Shown here: piece by piece, positions 55,430-64,000 of the stretch
Numbering within the stretch: position 1 is the first letter of the stretch
Layout of the letters: each line of letters opens with the position of its first letter
From: Leptonema illini DSM 21528
Lineage (GTDB): Bacteria; Spirochaetota; Leptospiria; Leptospirales; Leptonemataceae
Direction: 5' to 3'
DNA length: 64,000 nt
Assembly: GCF_000243335.1 (NCBI RefSeq)
Contig: NZ_JH597773.1
Location: 2,407,369 to 2,471,368, forward strand
Made by a program: the position numbers and the translations under genes
The notes under the pieces: generated by a model
The model's input: the letters and a program-made list of their open reading frames with translations, nothing else
Databases searched by the model: none
What the model was told of the DNA's origin: nothing

Positions 55430-55907
55430 CCCAGCGCAGCTCCGATGAAAGTACGACGGTTTCAACGAACCCATCGCCGGTCCATTCTTTGAACACGAAG
55501 TATTCCTGACCTCCTGGACCTATTCGATCCGTGAAGGATTCAAACTTTATGAACCTGCCTTTATTCCGCGGCGGATGGGGCAACACCCAGACCGTAGCCA
55601 GCGTCGAAGGATCGACCCGCGTTTGTTCCGTCGGCTTTTTCTGCTCTCCCGTCGGAGCCGGTCCAGCCGCCTGCGGCCGAGTACGCCGGGGAGCGTCCGA
55701 CGTAGACTTTTCCGTCGCCTCTGGCGCTTTCTCGCGAAGTTTGCATTCCGCCTTCAGTTCAAAGAACCTTTCATTCAAGCTTGCAACTTCGTCTTCGCGC
55801 CGCTGAAAGGCCGAATGAATGAAATACAGAAACGTAACCGTTGAGGCCTGAAGCATCAGCAAGATCGTAATCAGCAGGCTCTGTATATTTCTCATGTTAT
55901 TACTCAC
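55416..55907 (-). CDS. Single-span membrane protein, hypothetical
   Basis: A 163-residue protein: one N-terminal helix (SLLITILLMLQASTVTFLYF), a short coiled-coil-like part (FQRREDEVASLNERFFELKA), a Pro/Thr-rich linker, and a C-terminal beta-rich domain (RFIKFESFTDRIGPGGQEYF). The layout suggests a membrane-tethered periplasmic domain. Its GTG start at 55907 overlaps the preceding stop by four bases (GTGA); an ATG lies four codons on. Part of a three-gene minus-strand operon. Confidence 0.7.
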   Translation of the reverse strand: MSNNMRNIQSLLITILLMLQASTVTFLYFIHSAFQRREDEVASLNERFFELKAECKLREKAPEATEKSTSDAPRRTRPQAAGPAPTGEQKKPTEQTRVDPSTLATVWVLPHPPRNKGRFIKFESFTDRIGPGGQEYFVFKEWTGDGFVETVVLSSELRWDVRP

Positions 55908-56598
55908 GGCAAAGGGAAGGTCAGGTGAAGATTAAAAGCGGTAGGGGTGGTGGGTACGCCAAGGTCGATTTCGGTTTGTGTACGGTTATGCAGTTCAAGC
56001 TTCGAACCCGTAATATCGGTGGAGAAATCTCTGTAAGCCCGATACGTATAGAAAGAAAATGTACCGAGCGTAATAGCGCTCATACCATAGTAAATGTTCC
56101 TCGCATCCTCAAAACGACGCTCGGCGGCGCGAGACGGCAGAAGCGGACTGGAGGCGAGGTCGCTCGCCCGATGATCGGCGTTGTACCAGGCTAAACCGGT
56201 TAACGCAAGCAGCGTGATCTTCCAGAGCGAGCATTCCGGTCGCGCAATCGAGTCGTTTCAGGCTGCCAGCGATGCCATACGTAATCGCCGCCGGCATCGA
56301 ATAGGATTAATGAGGAAAACGCCGCATCAAGTCGATCGGAACGCCGGATGCGTTCAAAGAATGCCGCTTCAATGAGCCGCTCGCTTTGCTCTTGATCAAG
56401 GAATGCCCCCGATTGAAAGGTTCTTATGTATGGACGCGCCTGACCGGTAGGGTCGGGAAAACTCGTTTTCTCAACGGTAGCATACCGGTTTTCACCGAGC
56501 AGAAAAACGCTCTTAATCGTCTCGGCTTGAAGCGATGAAAACACGGTACAGATGGTCAGAACGTACAAACAAGCGAACAGTTGTTTTATCGAAATCAT
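55904..56598 (-). pseudogene. Exported membrane protein, frameshifted
   Basis: The first frame begins with a signal peptide (MISIKQLFACLYVLTICTVF) and runs to GDYVWHRWQPE near 56259, then leaves its natural path and stops at 56200. The neighbouring frame continues from that point as NDSIARPECSLWKITLLALT, through a second membrane helix, NIYYGMSAITLGTFSFYTYR, to a TGA at 55904-55906, which overlaps the next start. One extra A in the AAA run near 56252 would restore about 230 residues. The clean four-base overlap downstream argues that the gene was intact until recently or that the assembly lacks one base. Confidence 0.75.
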
Positions 56599-56719
56599 AA
56601 AAAATTTTGCTCTACGCGTCTAATTGTCGGGAAAAGTTCTTGATATATTGCCGTCATTACGCTAAAAACAGAAAAAATACAAAAAAAAGAACGATTTTTC
56701 GCAACCGGCGGCTCTGGGA

Positions 56720-59700
56720 ATGGAGTCATTATATCGCCTTCAAAAAGGCTGGCTCGGAGGAGCCGGCCTCGTGGTTTCGTTTGTTTTCATACTGTTGCCG
56801 GTTTTAACGGGCCTGCAACCGGTGATCGGCGCCCCGTCCTTTAGCGACGGGCTTCTGCCCGGCGACCTGCCCGAGGCGACGCCCGGACCTGGGGGCGATT
56901 TGAACGTGGACATTCCTGTTCCCATGCCTGCTCCGACAGGCGGCGGAGGCATTGAGCTTTCCCTGTCCCTGTCAGGCGGTCAGAGCGGCCTGCTTGGTAA
57001 CTGGGATCTGGACGGCCTGAGCTTTATTCAACGGGAAAGGCGAGACGGTATCCTGTATAACAGCACGGATTCGTTTTCCATCTCTGCCGGCGGACGGCTG
57101 GTTCATAACGGAGACCACTACCGCTCGGAAATCGACAACGGAACCATTTATAGAGCAGAAGGAAGCTGTGGAAATGGCCCATGCATCTGGACGGCTTATC
57201 TTCCCGACGGAGGGCGGATGATCTTCGGCGAAACGACGAACAGTCGCGTCAGAGGGCCGGCCGATATCGTCGAGGCGTCTTCGACCGTCCTCACCTGGCA
57301 TCTCTCGCGTGTGGTCGATAATAACGGTAACTACGCCACGGTGGAGTACGACAGAGATCAGGGGCAGATCTTTCCCATCGGTATCGAGTACACTAAGAAC
57401 GATGAAACCTCTCTGGCCGGCAGGCGGGTCGAGTTCGTTTACGAAGAAAAACCGGTCCAGAAGATCGTGTACTCGGCAGGTATTCGTAAGGACCTGAGGC
57501 GGGTCCTGCGCGCCATCCGCTCATTTTACAAGGGCGAAGAGATCTTCGCGCAGGAATTCTCGTACGAGGCCGATGCCCTGTCGGGAGCGTATCGACTGGT
57601 CTCTGTCGGTGAGAGGATACGCGGTCAACAGCTACGCTCCCCCATCACGCTACAGTATCGTCAGGCATCGCCAACTCCATCATACCGGCAGCGCAGCGGC
57701 AATACGGGCGTGGGCACGCCCGACGCAGGCAAGTGCAAATCGGCCGCAGACTGGTGTTATGCATCGAGCTTCAGCGACTTTCTCGATCCTACGGCGAAGG
57801 CCATCGTCGACGGTATGTGCACGGCCTACCAGCTCGATGGCTGGATCGATCGATGCGCCACAGGGAACACCTGGCAGGCCGCCGACCTCTCAGGCGACGG
57901 ACGAATGGAATTCACGGCTGCTACGGATGATCGTTCGGGCAACGGGCTTACGGTCCTGCCCCTGCACGACGCGACAGGCGACTTCACAGCGTCGCCTCAT
58001 AAGGGAGAAAAAGGGACGACCTTCTTCGCCGACATGAACGGCGACGGTCGTGACGACCTTGTCGGTCTGCAAATCCATAACGGCTTTCCTACGACCTACT
58101 CTCTAACCGTTTCCATGCGCACGAATACGGGATTCGCCGCCCCCGTCTATTTTCGCCCGCCTAACGGCATGGGGATGGGCTATGATCCCGATCTCCACCT
58201 GAAGCAGATTCTACTTTTCCTGATCAGCATGAAGCTATCCAGCGAGGCGGCCAAAAAGCAAAGAGGAAGCGATTTCTACGGACGCACAAAGGGTATCATC
58301 GGCCCGAGCGGGGCGCACATGCTCTTCGGAACGGGCCGTTTCAACCGATCCGCAGTGAACTCCCTTCTTCTCGGGCAGGTCGTGCTTTCGGGCCAGGGAA
58401 GCCCCGACAACTACAGCCAGATCGCCGATATGAACGGCGACGGGCTCGTAGATTTCGTGCGTCTGATATCGCCGACCGTCATTTCCGTCGCATTCAATAC
58501 GGGAAGCGGATTCGGCGGCGACGTCACATCAAGCATCGACGCCGGCATCGGAACGGGCGGAGAATTCACTCCGTCGACGGGAGTAAACCTTGAGGCGGTG
58601 GGCGATAGAAACGGCGACGGCAACGTGGACGATCTCGACGTACAGGATCTGATGGATGACCCGACGCTGACCGACGAACAAAAAGCGGCGTACATCAACG
58701 TCGGCGGTAGTTATACGCGGCTGGACGGCTTCCGATCGATGGGCGACGTGAACGGCGACGGCATTCCCGACTTCATCACGCTCATTAAAGACGGCAGCCA
58801 GCATCGCCTCAAGGCCTATCTCGGCCGGAGCGACGGGAGATTCGTGAGCTACATTCTGAGCGATCTGCTCGATCCCGGCGCCTCGGGTTCGCGCTATATG
58901 CTCGATGCAAACGGCGACGGTTATACGGATTTTGTGAGACTGACGGGCCCGGGATACGAATATCTAACCGTTACTTACGGAACGGGAACGGGATTCGGAG
59001 AGAGCGTCAGTCACCATGTGGGCACAAGCGTCGAAATGGGCCGAACGTTCGCCGACATGGACGGCGACGGCACGCCGGACTTCGTACGATTCGTCTCGGA
59101 CAACGGAGGCTATCTCGCTCGCGTGCGCTTCTTTCGCGGCGACGGATACGGCGGCAGCGACGTCTCGCTCGATTTTCGCCACAGCAACAGCTCATCTTTG
59201 AATTCCCGATTCGTCTTCTATGGCGATACGAACGGCGACGGACGTGCCGAGCTCATCGCCCCCCGGGGCGGAGCCGTCGACATCTACGGCCCGCCTGCGG
59301 ATTCTCCGGAGCTGCTTGCGTCGATATCAAACGGATATCAAAAGCTTTCCATCGCCTACCAGACGGCGGCGGAATCGGGCGTCATCGATACAAACCTGGC
59401 CCATAGAGAGAGCGGCGCCACCATTCAGGCGAACTCCGCGCCGCGATTCCTCGTCTCTGAAATCGAGGTAAGCGGAAAAACGGGAAAAAAAGCAAGAACC
59501 ACGTTTTCCTATCAGGGCGATCTGATCCGCCTCGGGCCGACCAGACAGGACTCAAAGGGCCTCGGGCCTGAAAAACGCATCACGCGAAGCTACGTATGGA
59601 ACGGCGCATGGGTGCAGGCTCCCACGTATACGGAAGAGGAATTCGTTCACAGGCATCCGACCTATGGCTACGACGCCGCAGGCTTACCGTCGCGCAACCT

Positions 59701-62700
59701 CGTCCGACGCACAAGCGACGACTCCGTCTTACAGGAAGAGAGTTATGCCTTTACCGATACGGCGACCGTCGCCGGAACGAAACGCTTCTCGCCGTCGAAT
59801 CAGACCAGCGTTAACCGCACCATGACGCTCGAAGGAGGCGGTGCGCTTGAGATTCGCAAGACGCATACCGTACTGGCCTTTGACTCGCTCGGGAATCCGA
59901 CGTGTAGCGTGGAAAGCGTCTCTTACAACGGTCAGGTCTCAGGCGGAGAAACCCGCGCCACAAAGACGACATTCTCTTATTCAAGCGACGGCACGCGGCC
60001 CTTCGCTCTTCCCGTAGAAGAAACCGTAAGGGCCGGCAGTAACTGCGACGCCGGCACCATGCTTTCTTACCGCACGTTTGGATATGACTCCGTCGGCAAC
60101 GCCACCGTAGTATCGGAAGGGCCCTCGGCGGCCACGCTCGTCACGACTCTTCGCACATATGACGCCGTGGGCAACGTGCTTACAGAGACGCGCTTCGGAC
60201 GCACCACCACGCAGGTCTATGACTCCGACACGCGCACGCAGGTTATCCGCACCATATCGCCTATGGGACTGGAATCCGTGCGAGACTATGATCTCGCCCT
60301 GGGGCTCTTGCTGAAAGAAACCGACTCAGACGGCCGCATCATCGAGTATACGTATGACGAACTCGGCCGTAAGCTCACGGCCACGTTGAAACCGCCAGGG
60401 CTCTTATCGGGCTCGCACATCCTCGAAACGAACGAATACTCGTTTGATCCGACAGACGGAAGCTCGACCACGACTACGACAAAGGCGACGGCGGGCACAG
60501 GAACCGTCAGCCAGATCACGCAGGTTGATGAATGGGGCCGCACGATCGCCGCCAGGCGCAGTTCAGCCGGCGGCTGGATTACGACGGACCGACAGTATGA
60601 CATCTTCGATCGTCCCGTAAGGGAATCGCTCCCCTACTTCGACGGACAATCGGCGCCGGGTTACTCCGAAACGACATACGATTCTCTCGGTCGTCCGATT
60701 CGCATCACAAGACCCGGACCAAACGGCACCAACACACAGGAGCTTGAGCCGGGCGTCGTAGCCATGACGTCTTTTACAAGCGATGATGGCGTAACGCTTG
60801 TCGGCCTCGCGCAGAAAGAGGATCGTCAGAACGGACAGGTCGTCTACCAGTACAAAACCGCCGATGGCCGCGCCCTTGTCACGCTTCACTCCACAGCGTA
60901 CAGCACGCCAAACCAGCCTGACACACAGGTCAGCGGCTGGAATCGCACACGCTATCACTACGATGGCCGCGGACAGCTGCGACAGATCACACGAGGAATC
61001 GGCACCAGCCGCACACCGGCCGAGGACTCCGACCTTACCTCCTATGTCGTCTATGACGAATGGGGCCGCAGATCTCAGGTCTATGACCCTGACAAAGGCA
61101 TCTCACGTTATACGTACACGGAGGACGGCCAGCCTCTCTGTGACACCGATCCGGACGGGTTAACCATCTGTCGCAGTTATGATACCTACGGGCGTCTGCT
61201 ATCTGTTACACGACAATCAGACGGCAAGGTTCTCTCGCAGTATTTTTACGACGAATCACAGTCCACGCTCGGAACAGGACGTCTTACCTCCGTAAAAGAC
61301 GAATCCGGCACACGCCGTATGCATTATGACGCCCTCACCGGCAAACCCGCCCGCATAGAACGCACCTACAATGCTCTCGGCAACGAGAAGCAGTTCGACA
61401 TCGAGAATACATACGATGAAACAGGCGCCCTCGTGAAAAGAACCTTCCCGTCCATCAACGTCTCGCTCCGTTACGATTACCATGCAGGCGGACCTCTTGC
61501 CGCCATGCAGATAGAAGACCCGGATCGCCGGATACTCAGCAGCGGTAGCGTATTCGACGTCGTAAGAACGTCCATTCCGGACGCTCTCGGTAACATCGGC
61601 ACCATCACATACGGCAATGGAGTGGTGATACAGAGCCGCTACAGCACGACAGGCGTACTGCAACAGATAACCACACAGGGCAACGCCCTGCTGTCGGATT
61701 ATACGTATCGCTGGAATGACGAGGGTATGCTCGTCGAGAAGCAGGACCTGCTCGCCGCCGACGGCATCAACAGAAGCGAGCAGTTCTCGTATGACACATC
61801 ACGACGTTTAGTCGAGGCCACTGGCCCGTACGGAGACCGCAACACGCCTCACAGAACGCTCCAGTATGCCTATGGCGTAGACGGCCAGCCCATCGTCGCC
61901 GATGAGAAGGTCTATAACTACGACGTCTCCAATCCGCATCGTCTCAAATCGTTTAACCAGCGCAGTTACGCCTACGATAACGACACGACGCCCGATAAGA
62001 ACAAAGGTCTCGTCGTAGAGAAACGTGCTCCCGGTAACGTCGTATCTCGCTTCCAGTATCACTGGACCGGCCGCATCAAACAGGCCCAGACCATCAACGG
62101 CGCCACCATAACGACCGTAGACTACGAATACGACACAGAAGGAAGCCGATTCATCAAGAGAACCGACCTCGGCGGCATCGTCACCGAGATCCACGACCTC
62201 TCCAGTGATTACCGCGTGCATGCAGACGGAACCTCAGAGGTCCATACGATAGAAGTCCGCAACGGAAACGAACCCGTAGCAAGGTTTAGATTCCAGGACA
62301 ACCATCATAACAGCGGTGTCTGGGCACCGAGCAGCCTCTTTGGTCACCGGTTAGGCGCAGATCTACTGCGTATCGCCTTGCTGGAAGACGGCATCACGAA
62401 GCTACCGTCTCTCATGGCCTACGCCGCGCATGACGCCTACTACGCTGCGAAGCTATTGCCGCAGATCCAGAACCGCGCACGCCTACTCGTGATGCTCTAC
62501 TGGACGCTTGCAGCTATCGTAGCACTTGCCGCCCTCACTCTGCTTGTACGTAACTGGCGTCGCAACCCCGACGACGGTCCGGGCCTTTTGCCGGTTGGTG
62601 TGTACAGATTCGGCAGCATTCTTGCTCTACTCAGCTTCTCGGCCACAGGATGCATCCAGAGGCCGTCCACGGAGGACGGATCACAGTATCTTCTCTTAGC

Positions 62701-63784
62701 TAACGGATCGACAGGCTCCAGCAGTGAAGGAGGATCTGGAAGCAACAGCTCTACCATGTCTGTTCTCGGTGCCTTCTATTTTATCTCGACACATAACGGC
62801 TCCACAGACATCGTTACGAACAGTGATGGAGTAGCCGTGGCACGATTCCTCTATGAACCCTTTGGTAAGGTGAACTCGGACCTCACGGATCTCGATCCGG
62901 ACCGAAACGGCATACACTACGGTGAGACGTTTTTGTTCACCGGACAGGAATTCGAGCCCGAGACGGGATTGTATAACTACAAAGCACGGATTCATGATCC
63001 GGAGACCGGAAGATTCTTACAGCCTGATCCGGTGCATACAGACCAACCGGGACAGGATAACTGGGATAGGTATCAGTATGTGTGGAATAACCCGGTGAAT
63101 TTTGTTGACCCGGATGGGGAGGCCGGCTGCTTTCCTAACACCATGTATGGTCACAACTTTAGCGGACCGAGCGCCTGCGGAATTCTGCCGGATGCGTCTG
63201 AGCGATTCTTGATCAACTATTTGCTCCTAATCGAAGCCTTTGTGCCGGAGGCACAAAAGAAAGAATTCCGAACAATCCTTATAGCCTATTGGCTTATGAC
63301 AAAACGGCCGAAAAAGCCTATAACAAAAGTTGACAGAGTGTCCATGCGACATGACATTGAGCAAAAGCATGTATTCGACACAACCCACAAAAAGAAATCC
63401 ATTGATGCTGATTGGCGCTGGATAAGAGATGGCTGGGGGGCGATGTTTAGCAGCAATTATTTTCCTGATACATACCAACGGGAATATGATGCTACACCAG
63501 AATGGTGGGGTGATGCAAGGGGTCTTGTTGCTGGCATAAACACTATCGGAACGTTTATGGCTGACCTTTTTGTTCTGAGCGTAGGCACGCGCCTCTTTGG
63601 TCTGCATATTATGGTTAATGCCATTGCAACAGCGGGGGATGCTTTGGCCAGGACTGTGACCCCTTCAAGGGATATTGTCATGAGAAAGTCTATTGAAATA
63701 AGAACACCAATTGGGAACATTAGATCAACATTGAACATGAAATTGCTTGATAAGGATCGATTCAAGAACCTGAATAGGATATGA
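56720..63784 (+). CDS. SpvB/FG-GAP/RHS-repeat protein with embedded membrane segment
   Basis: A 2354-residue giant. After a signal-like helix comes an SpvB-type domain (GGIELSLSLSGGQSGLLGNW). FG-GAP/VCBS-type calcium sites of the DxNGDG kind (DMNGDGRDDL, DVNGDGIPDF, DANGDGYTDF) cover residues 390-850, then YD/RHS repeats about 1090-1850. A membrane helix lies near 1921-1943 and a lipobox-like FSATGC near 1978. The RHS core (FLFTGQEFEPETGLYNYKAR, ending NFVDPDG) is at 2017-2131, followed by a 220-residue unique tail. RHS proteins encase and deliver toxic tails. The stop codon may come from an IS3 element. Confidence 0.88.
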   Translation: MESLYRLQKGWLGGAGLVVSFVFILLPVLTGLQPVIGAPSFSDGLLPGDLPEATPGPGGDLNVDIPVPMPAPTGGGGIELSLSLSGGQSGLLGNWDLDGLSFIQRERRDGILYNSTDSFSISAGGRLVHNGDHYRSEIDNGTIYRAEGSCGNGPCIWTAYLPDGGRMIFGETTNSRVRGPADIVEASSTVLTWHLSRVVDNNGNYATVEYDRDQGQIFPIGIEYTKNDETSLAGRRVEFVYEEKPVQKIVYSAGIRKDLRRVLRAIRSFYKGEEIFAQEFSYEADALSGAYRLVSVGERIRGQQLRSPITLQYRQASPTPSYRQRSGNTGVGTPDAGKCKSAADWCYASSFSDFLDPTAKAIVDGMCTAYQLDGWIDRCATGNTWQAADLSGDGRMEFTAATDDRSGNGLTVLPLHDATGDFTASPHKGEKGTTFFADMNGDGRDDLVGLQIHNGFPTTYSLTVSMRTNTGFAAPVYFRPPNGMGMGYDPDLHLKQILLFLISMKLSSEAAKKQRGSDFYGRTKGIIGPSGAHMLFGTGRFNRSAVNSLLLGQVVLSGQGSPDNYSQIADMNGDGLVDFVRLISPTVISVAFNTGSGFGGDVTSSIDAGIGTGGEFTPSTGVNLEAVGDRNGDGNVDDLDVQDLMDDPTLTDEQKAAYINVGGSYTRLDGFRSMGDVNGDGIPDFITLIKDGSQHRLKAYLGRSDGRFVSYILSDLLDPGASGSRYMLDANGDGYTDFVRLTGPGYEYLTVTYGTGTGFGESVSHHVGTSVEMGRTFADMDGDGTPDFVRFVSDNGGYLARVRFFRGDGYGGSDVSLDFRHSNSSSLNSRFVFYGDTNGDGRAELIAPRGGAVDIYGPPADSPELLASISNGYQKLSIAYQTAAESGVIDTNLAHRESGATIQANSAPRFLVSEIEVSGKTGKKARTTFSYQGDLIRLGPTRQDSKGLGPEKRITRSYVWNGAWVQAPTYTEEEFVHRHPTYGYDAAGLPSRNLVRRTSDDSVLQEESYAFTDTATVAGTKRFSPSNQTSVNRTMTLEGGGALEIRKTHTVLAFDSLGNPTCSVESVSYNGQVSGGETRATKTTFSYSSDGTRPFALPVEETVRAGSNCDAGTMLSYRTFGYDSVGNATVVSEGPSAATLVTTLRTYDAVGNVLTETRFGRTTTQVYDSDTRTQVIRTISPMGLESVRDYDLALGLLLKETDSDGRIIEYTYDELGRKLTATLKPPGLLSGSHILETNEYSFDPTDGSSTTTTTKATAGTGTVSQITQVDEWGRTIAARRSSAGGWITTDRQYDIFDRPVRESLPYFDGQSAPGYSETTYDSLGRPIRITRPGPNGTNTQELEPGVVAMTSFTSDDGVTLVGLAQKEDRQNGQVVYQYKTADGRALVTLHSTAYSTPNQPDTQVSGWNRTRYHYDGRGQLRQITRGIGTSRTPAEDSDLTSYVVYDEWGRRSQVYDPDKGISRYTYTEDGQPLCDTDPDGLTICRSYDTYGRLLSVTRQSDGKVLSQYFYDESQSTLGTGRLTSVKDESGTRRMHYDALTGKPARIERTYNALGNEKQFDIENTYDETGALVKRTFPSINVSLRYDYHAGGPLAAMQIEDPDRRILSSGSVFDVVRTSIPDALGNIGTITYGNGVVIQSRYSTTGVLQQITTQGNALLSDYTYRWNDEGMLVEKQDLLAADGINRSEQFSYDTSRRLVEATGPYGDRNTPHRTLQYAYGVDGQPIVADEKVYNYDVSNPHRLKSFNQRSYAYDNDTTPDKNKGLVVEKRAPGNVVSRFQYHWTGRIKQAQTINGATITTVDYEYDTEGSRFIKRTDLGGIVTEIHDLSSDYRVHADGTSEVHTIEVRNGNEPVARFRFQDNHHNSGVWAPSSLFGHRLGADLLRIALLEDGITKLPSLMAYAAHDAYYAAKLLPQIQNRARLLVMLYWTLAAIVALAALTLLVRNWRRNPDDGPGLLPVGVYRFGSILALLSFSATGCIQRPSTEDGSQYLLLANGSTGSSSEGGSGSNSSTMSVLGAFYFISTHNGSTDIVTNSDGVAVARFLYEPFGKVNSDLTDLDPDRNGIHYGETFLFTGQEFEPETGLYNYKARIHDPETGRFLQPDPVHTDQPGQDNWDRYQYVWNNPVNFVDPDGEAGCFPNTMYGHNFSGPSACGILPDASERFLINYLLLIEAFVPEAQKKEFRTILIAYWLMTKRPKKPITKVDRVSMRHDIEQKHVFDTTHKKKSIDADWRWIRDGWGAMFSSNYFPDTYQREYDATPEWWGDARGLVAGINTIGTFMADLFVLSVGTRLFGLHIMVNAIATAGDALARTVTPSRDIVMRKSIEIRTPIGNIRSTLNMKLLDKDRFKNLNRI
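63133..63784 (+). other. Variable C-terminal tail region of the RHS protein
   Basis: After the conserved NFVDPDG motif the protein switches to unique sequence and the DNA becomes visibly richer in A and T, as is usual for exchangeable RHS tips. The tail has a helical polar part (QKKEFRTILIAYWLMTKRPK), a Trp-rich part (DADWRWIRDGWGAMFSSNYF) and a hydrophobic stretch (GTFMADLFVLSVGTRLFGLH). No toxin family is recognised. The last residues, LKD-KDRFKNLNRI-like (LDKDRFKNLNRI), end abruptly where an IS element begins. Confidence 0.7.
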
Positions 63785-64000
63785 TCTTCCCCCCTTTTCC
63801 TGGACAGGAGACAGTAAAATGAAAAGGGGTAGTTTATGGGCAAAAGAGGCCAGCATTACGATGATAGCTTTCGCAGAATGGCGGTGGATCGGTGGATTCG
63901 CGGCGGCAAAACCAGCAAAGAGGTGGCAGACGATCTTGGGATCTCAGTCAATTCCTTGAGAGCATGGAAAGCGCTGTATCTATCAGAGCCGGGTGGTCCT
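63782..64000 (+). mobile_element. IS3-family element, left end (continues past window)
   Basis: Begins at or near TGATCTTCCCCCC (63782) and contains CCCCTTTTC (63791-63799) and its complement GAAAAGGGG (63821-63829), a 9-bp inverted pair ahead of the transposase gene. The right end lies outside the window, so the exact terminal repeat cannot be confirmed. Confidence 0.7.
63836..64000 (+). CDS. IS3-family transposase OrfA, N-terminal part
   Basis: The first 55 residues, MGKRGQHYDDSFRRMAVDRW then IRGGKTSKEVADDLGISVNS and LRAWKALYLSEPGG, form the helix-turn-helix DNA-binding domain of OrfA proteins of IS3-family elements (HTH_Tnp_1 type). The gene runs off the right edge. OrfB with the DDE catalytic domain would follow outside. 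Confidence 0.88.
   Translation, partial: MGKRGQHYDDSFRRMAVDRWIRGGKTSKEVADDLGISVNSLRAWKALYLSEPGGP

Overview
The window looks like chromosomal DNA of a spirochaete of the family Leptospiraceae, probably a higher-GC, Leptonema-like member. This is inferred from the gene content, not from a marker-gene comparison. The supporting features are a fliO-fliP-fliQ-fliR-flhB-flhA flagellar export operon, many spirochaete-style lipoproteins with loose lipoboxes, a phasin-like protein, nrfHA, QueF and LytR_C-type proteins.

Layout. 1-2.7 kb: the start of a lysine-rich protein running off the left edge, then a complete group II intron with its maturase, lodged in a cluster of interspersed intergenic repeats. 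2.7-10.1 kb: the flagellar type III export operon on the minus strand, ending in a translationally coupled LytR_C lipoprotein. 10.1-18.1 kb: an accessory region with a 34-bp tandem repeat array, a VapBC-like toxin-antitoxin pair, a Rossmann-like orphan, two SH3b proteins, tRNA-Ile(UAU), small lipoproteins, a thiopurine methyltransferase, and several genes broken by frameshifts, one by an exact 19-bp tandem duplication. Three copies of an upstream module (TCGGGCGC, T-run, TTGACA) precede three unrelated genes here. 18.1-32 kb: mostly housekeeping (DUF4180, rpiB, uspA, gapA, pgk, nrfHA, cobalamin adenosyltransferase, tmk, rarA, macrodomain-nadD-proA). 32-46.6 kb: an MFS transporter, another interspersed repeat with an orphan antitoxin, a FecR-domain protein, acetoacetyl-CoA synthetase, a thioredoxin-like lipoprotein, a DprE2/DprE1-like pair, a divergent DnaA-like AAA+ protein, a VWA lipoprotein, a MORN protein and pyrB. 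46.6-54.4 kb: an intact IS4/IS50-type insertion sequence with exact 19-bp ends and 9-bp target duplications, a lipase-like hydrolase, a phasin-like gene behind two palindromes, queF and tRNA-Pro(GGG). 54.4-64 kb: a minus-strand envelope operon whose first gene is frameshifted, and a 2354-residue SpvB/FG-GAP/RHS protein whose C-terminus appears to be cut off by an IS3-family element continuing past the right edge.

Genes that work together. The fli/flh genes build the flagellar export gate. NrfH and NrfA form a quinol-to-nitrite electron path to ammonium. ProA, NadD and a macrodomain protein form one overlapping operon linking proline synthesis, NAD synthesis and ADP-ribose metabolism. GapA and Pgk are adjacent glycolytic enzymes separated by a terminator. 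The most unusual items are the repeated promoter-like modules of the 10-13 kb region, the palindromes at the phasin promoter, the DnaA-like protein without dnaN or clear DnaA boxes, and the RHS protein with an embedded membrane segment. No convincing wholly new multi-gene system is claimed.
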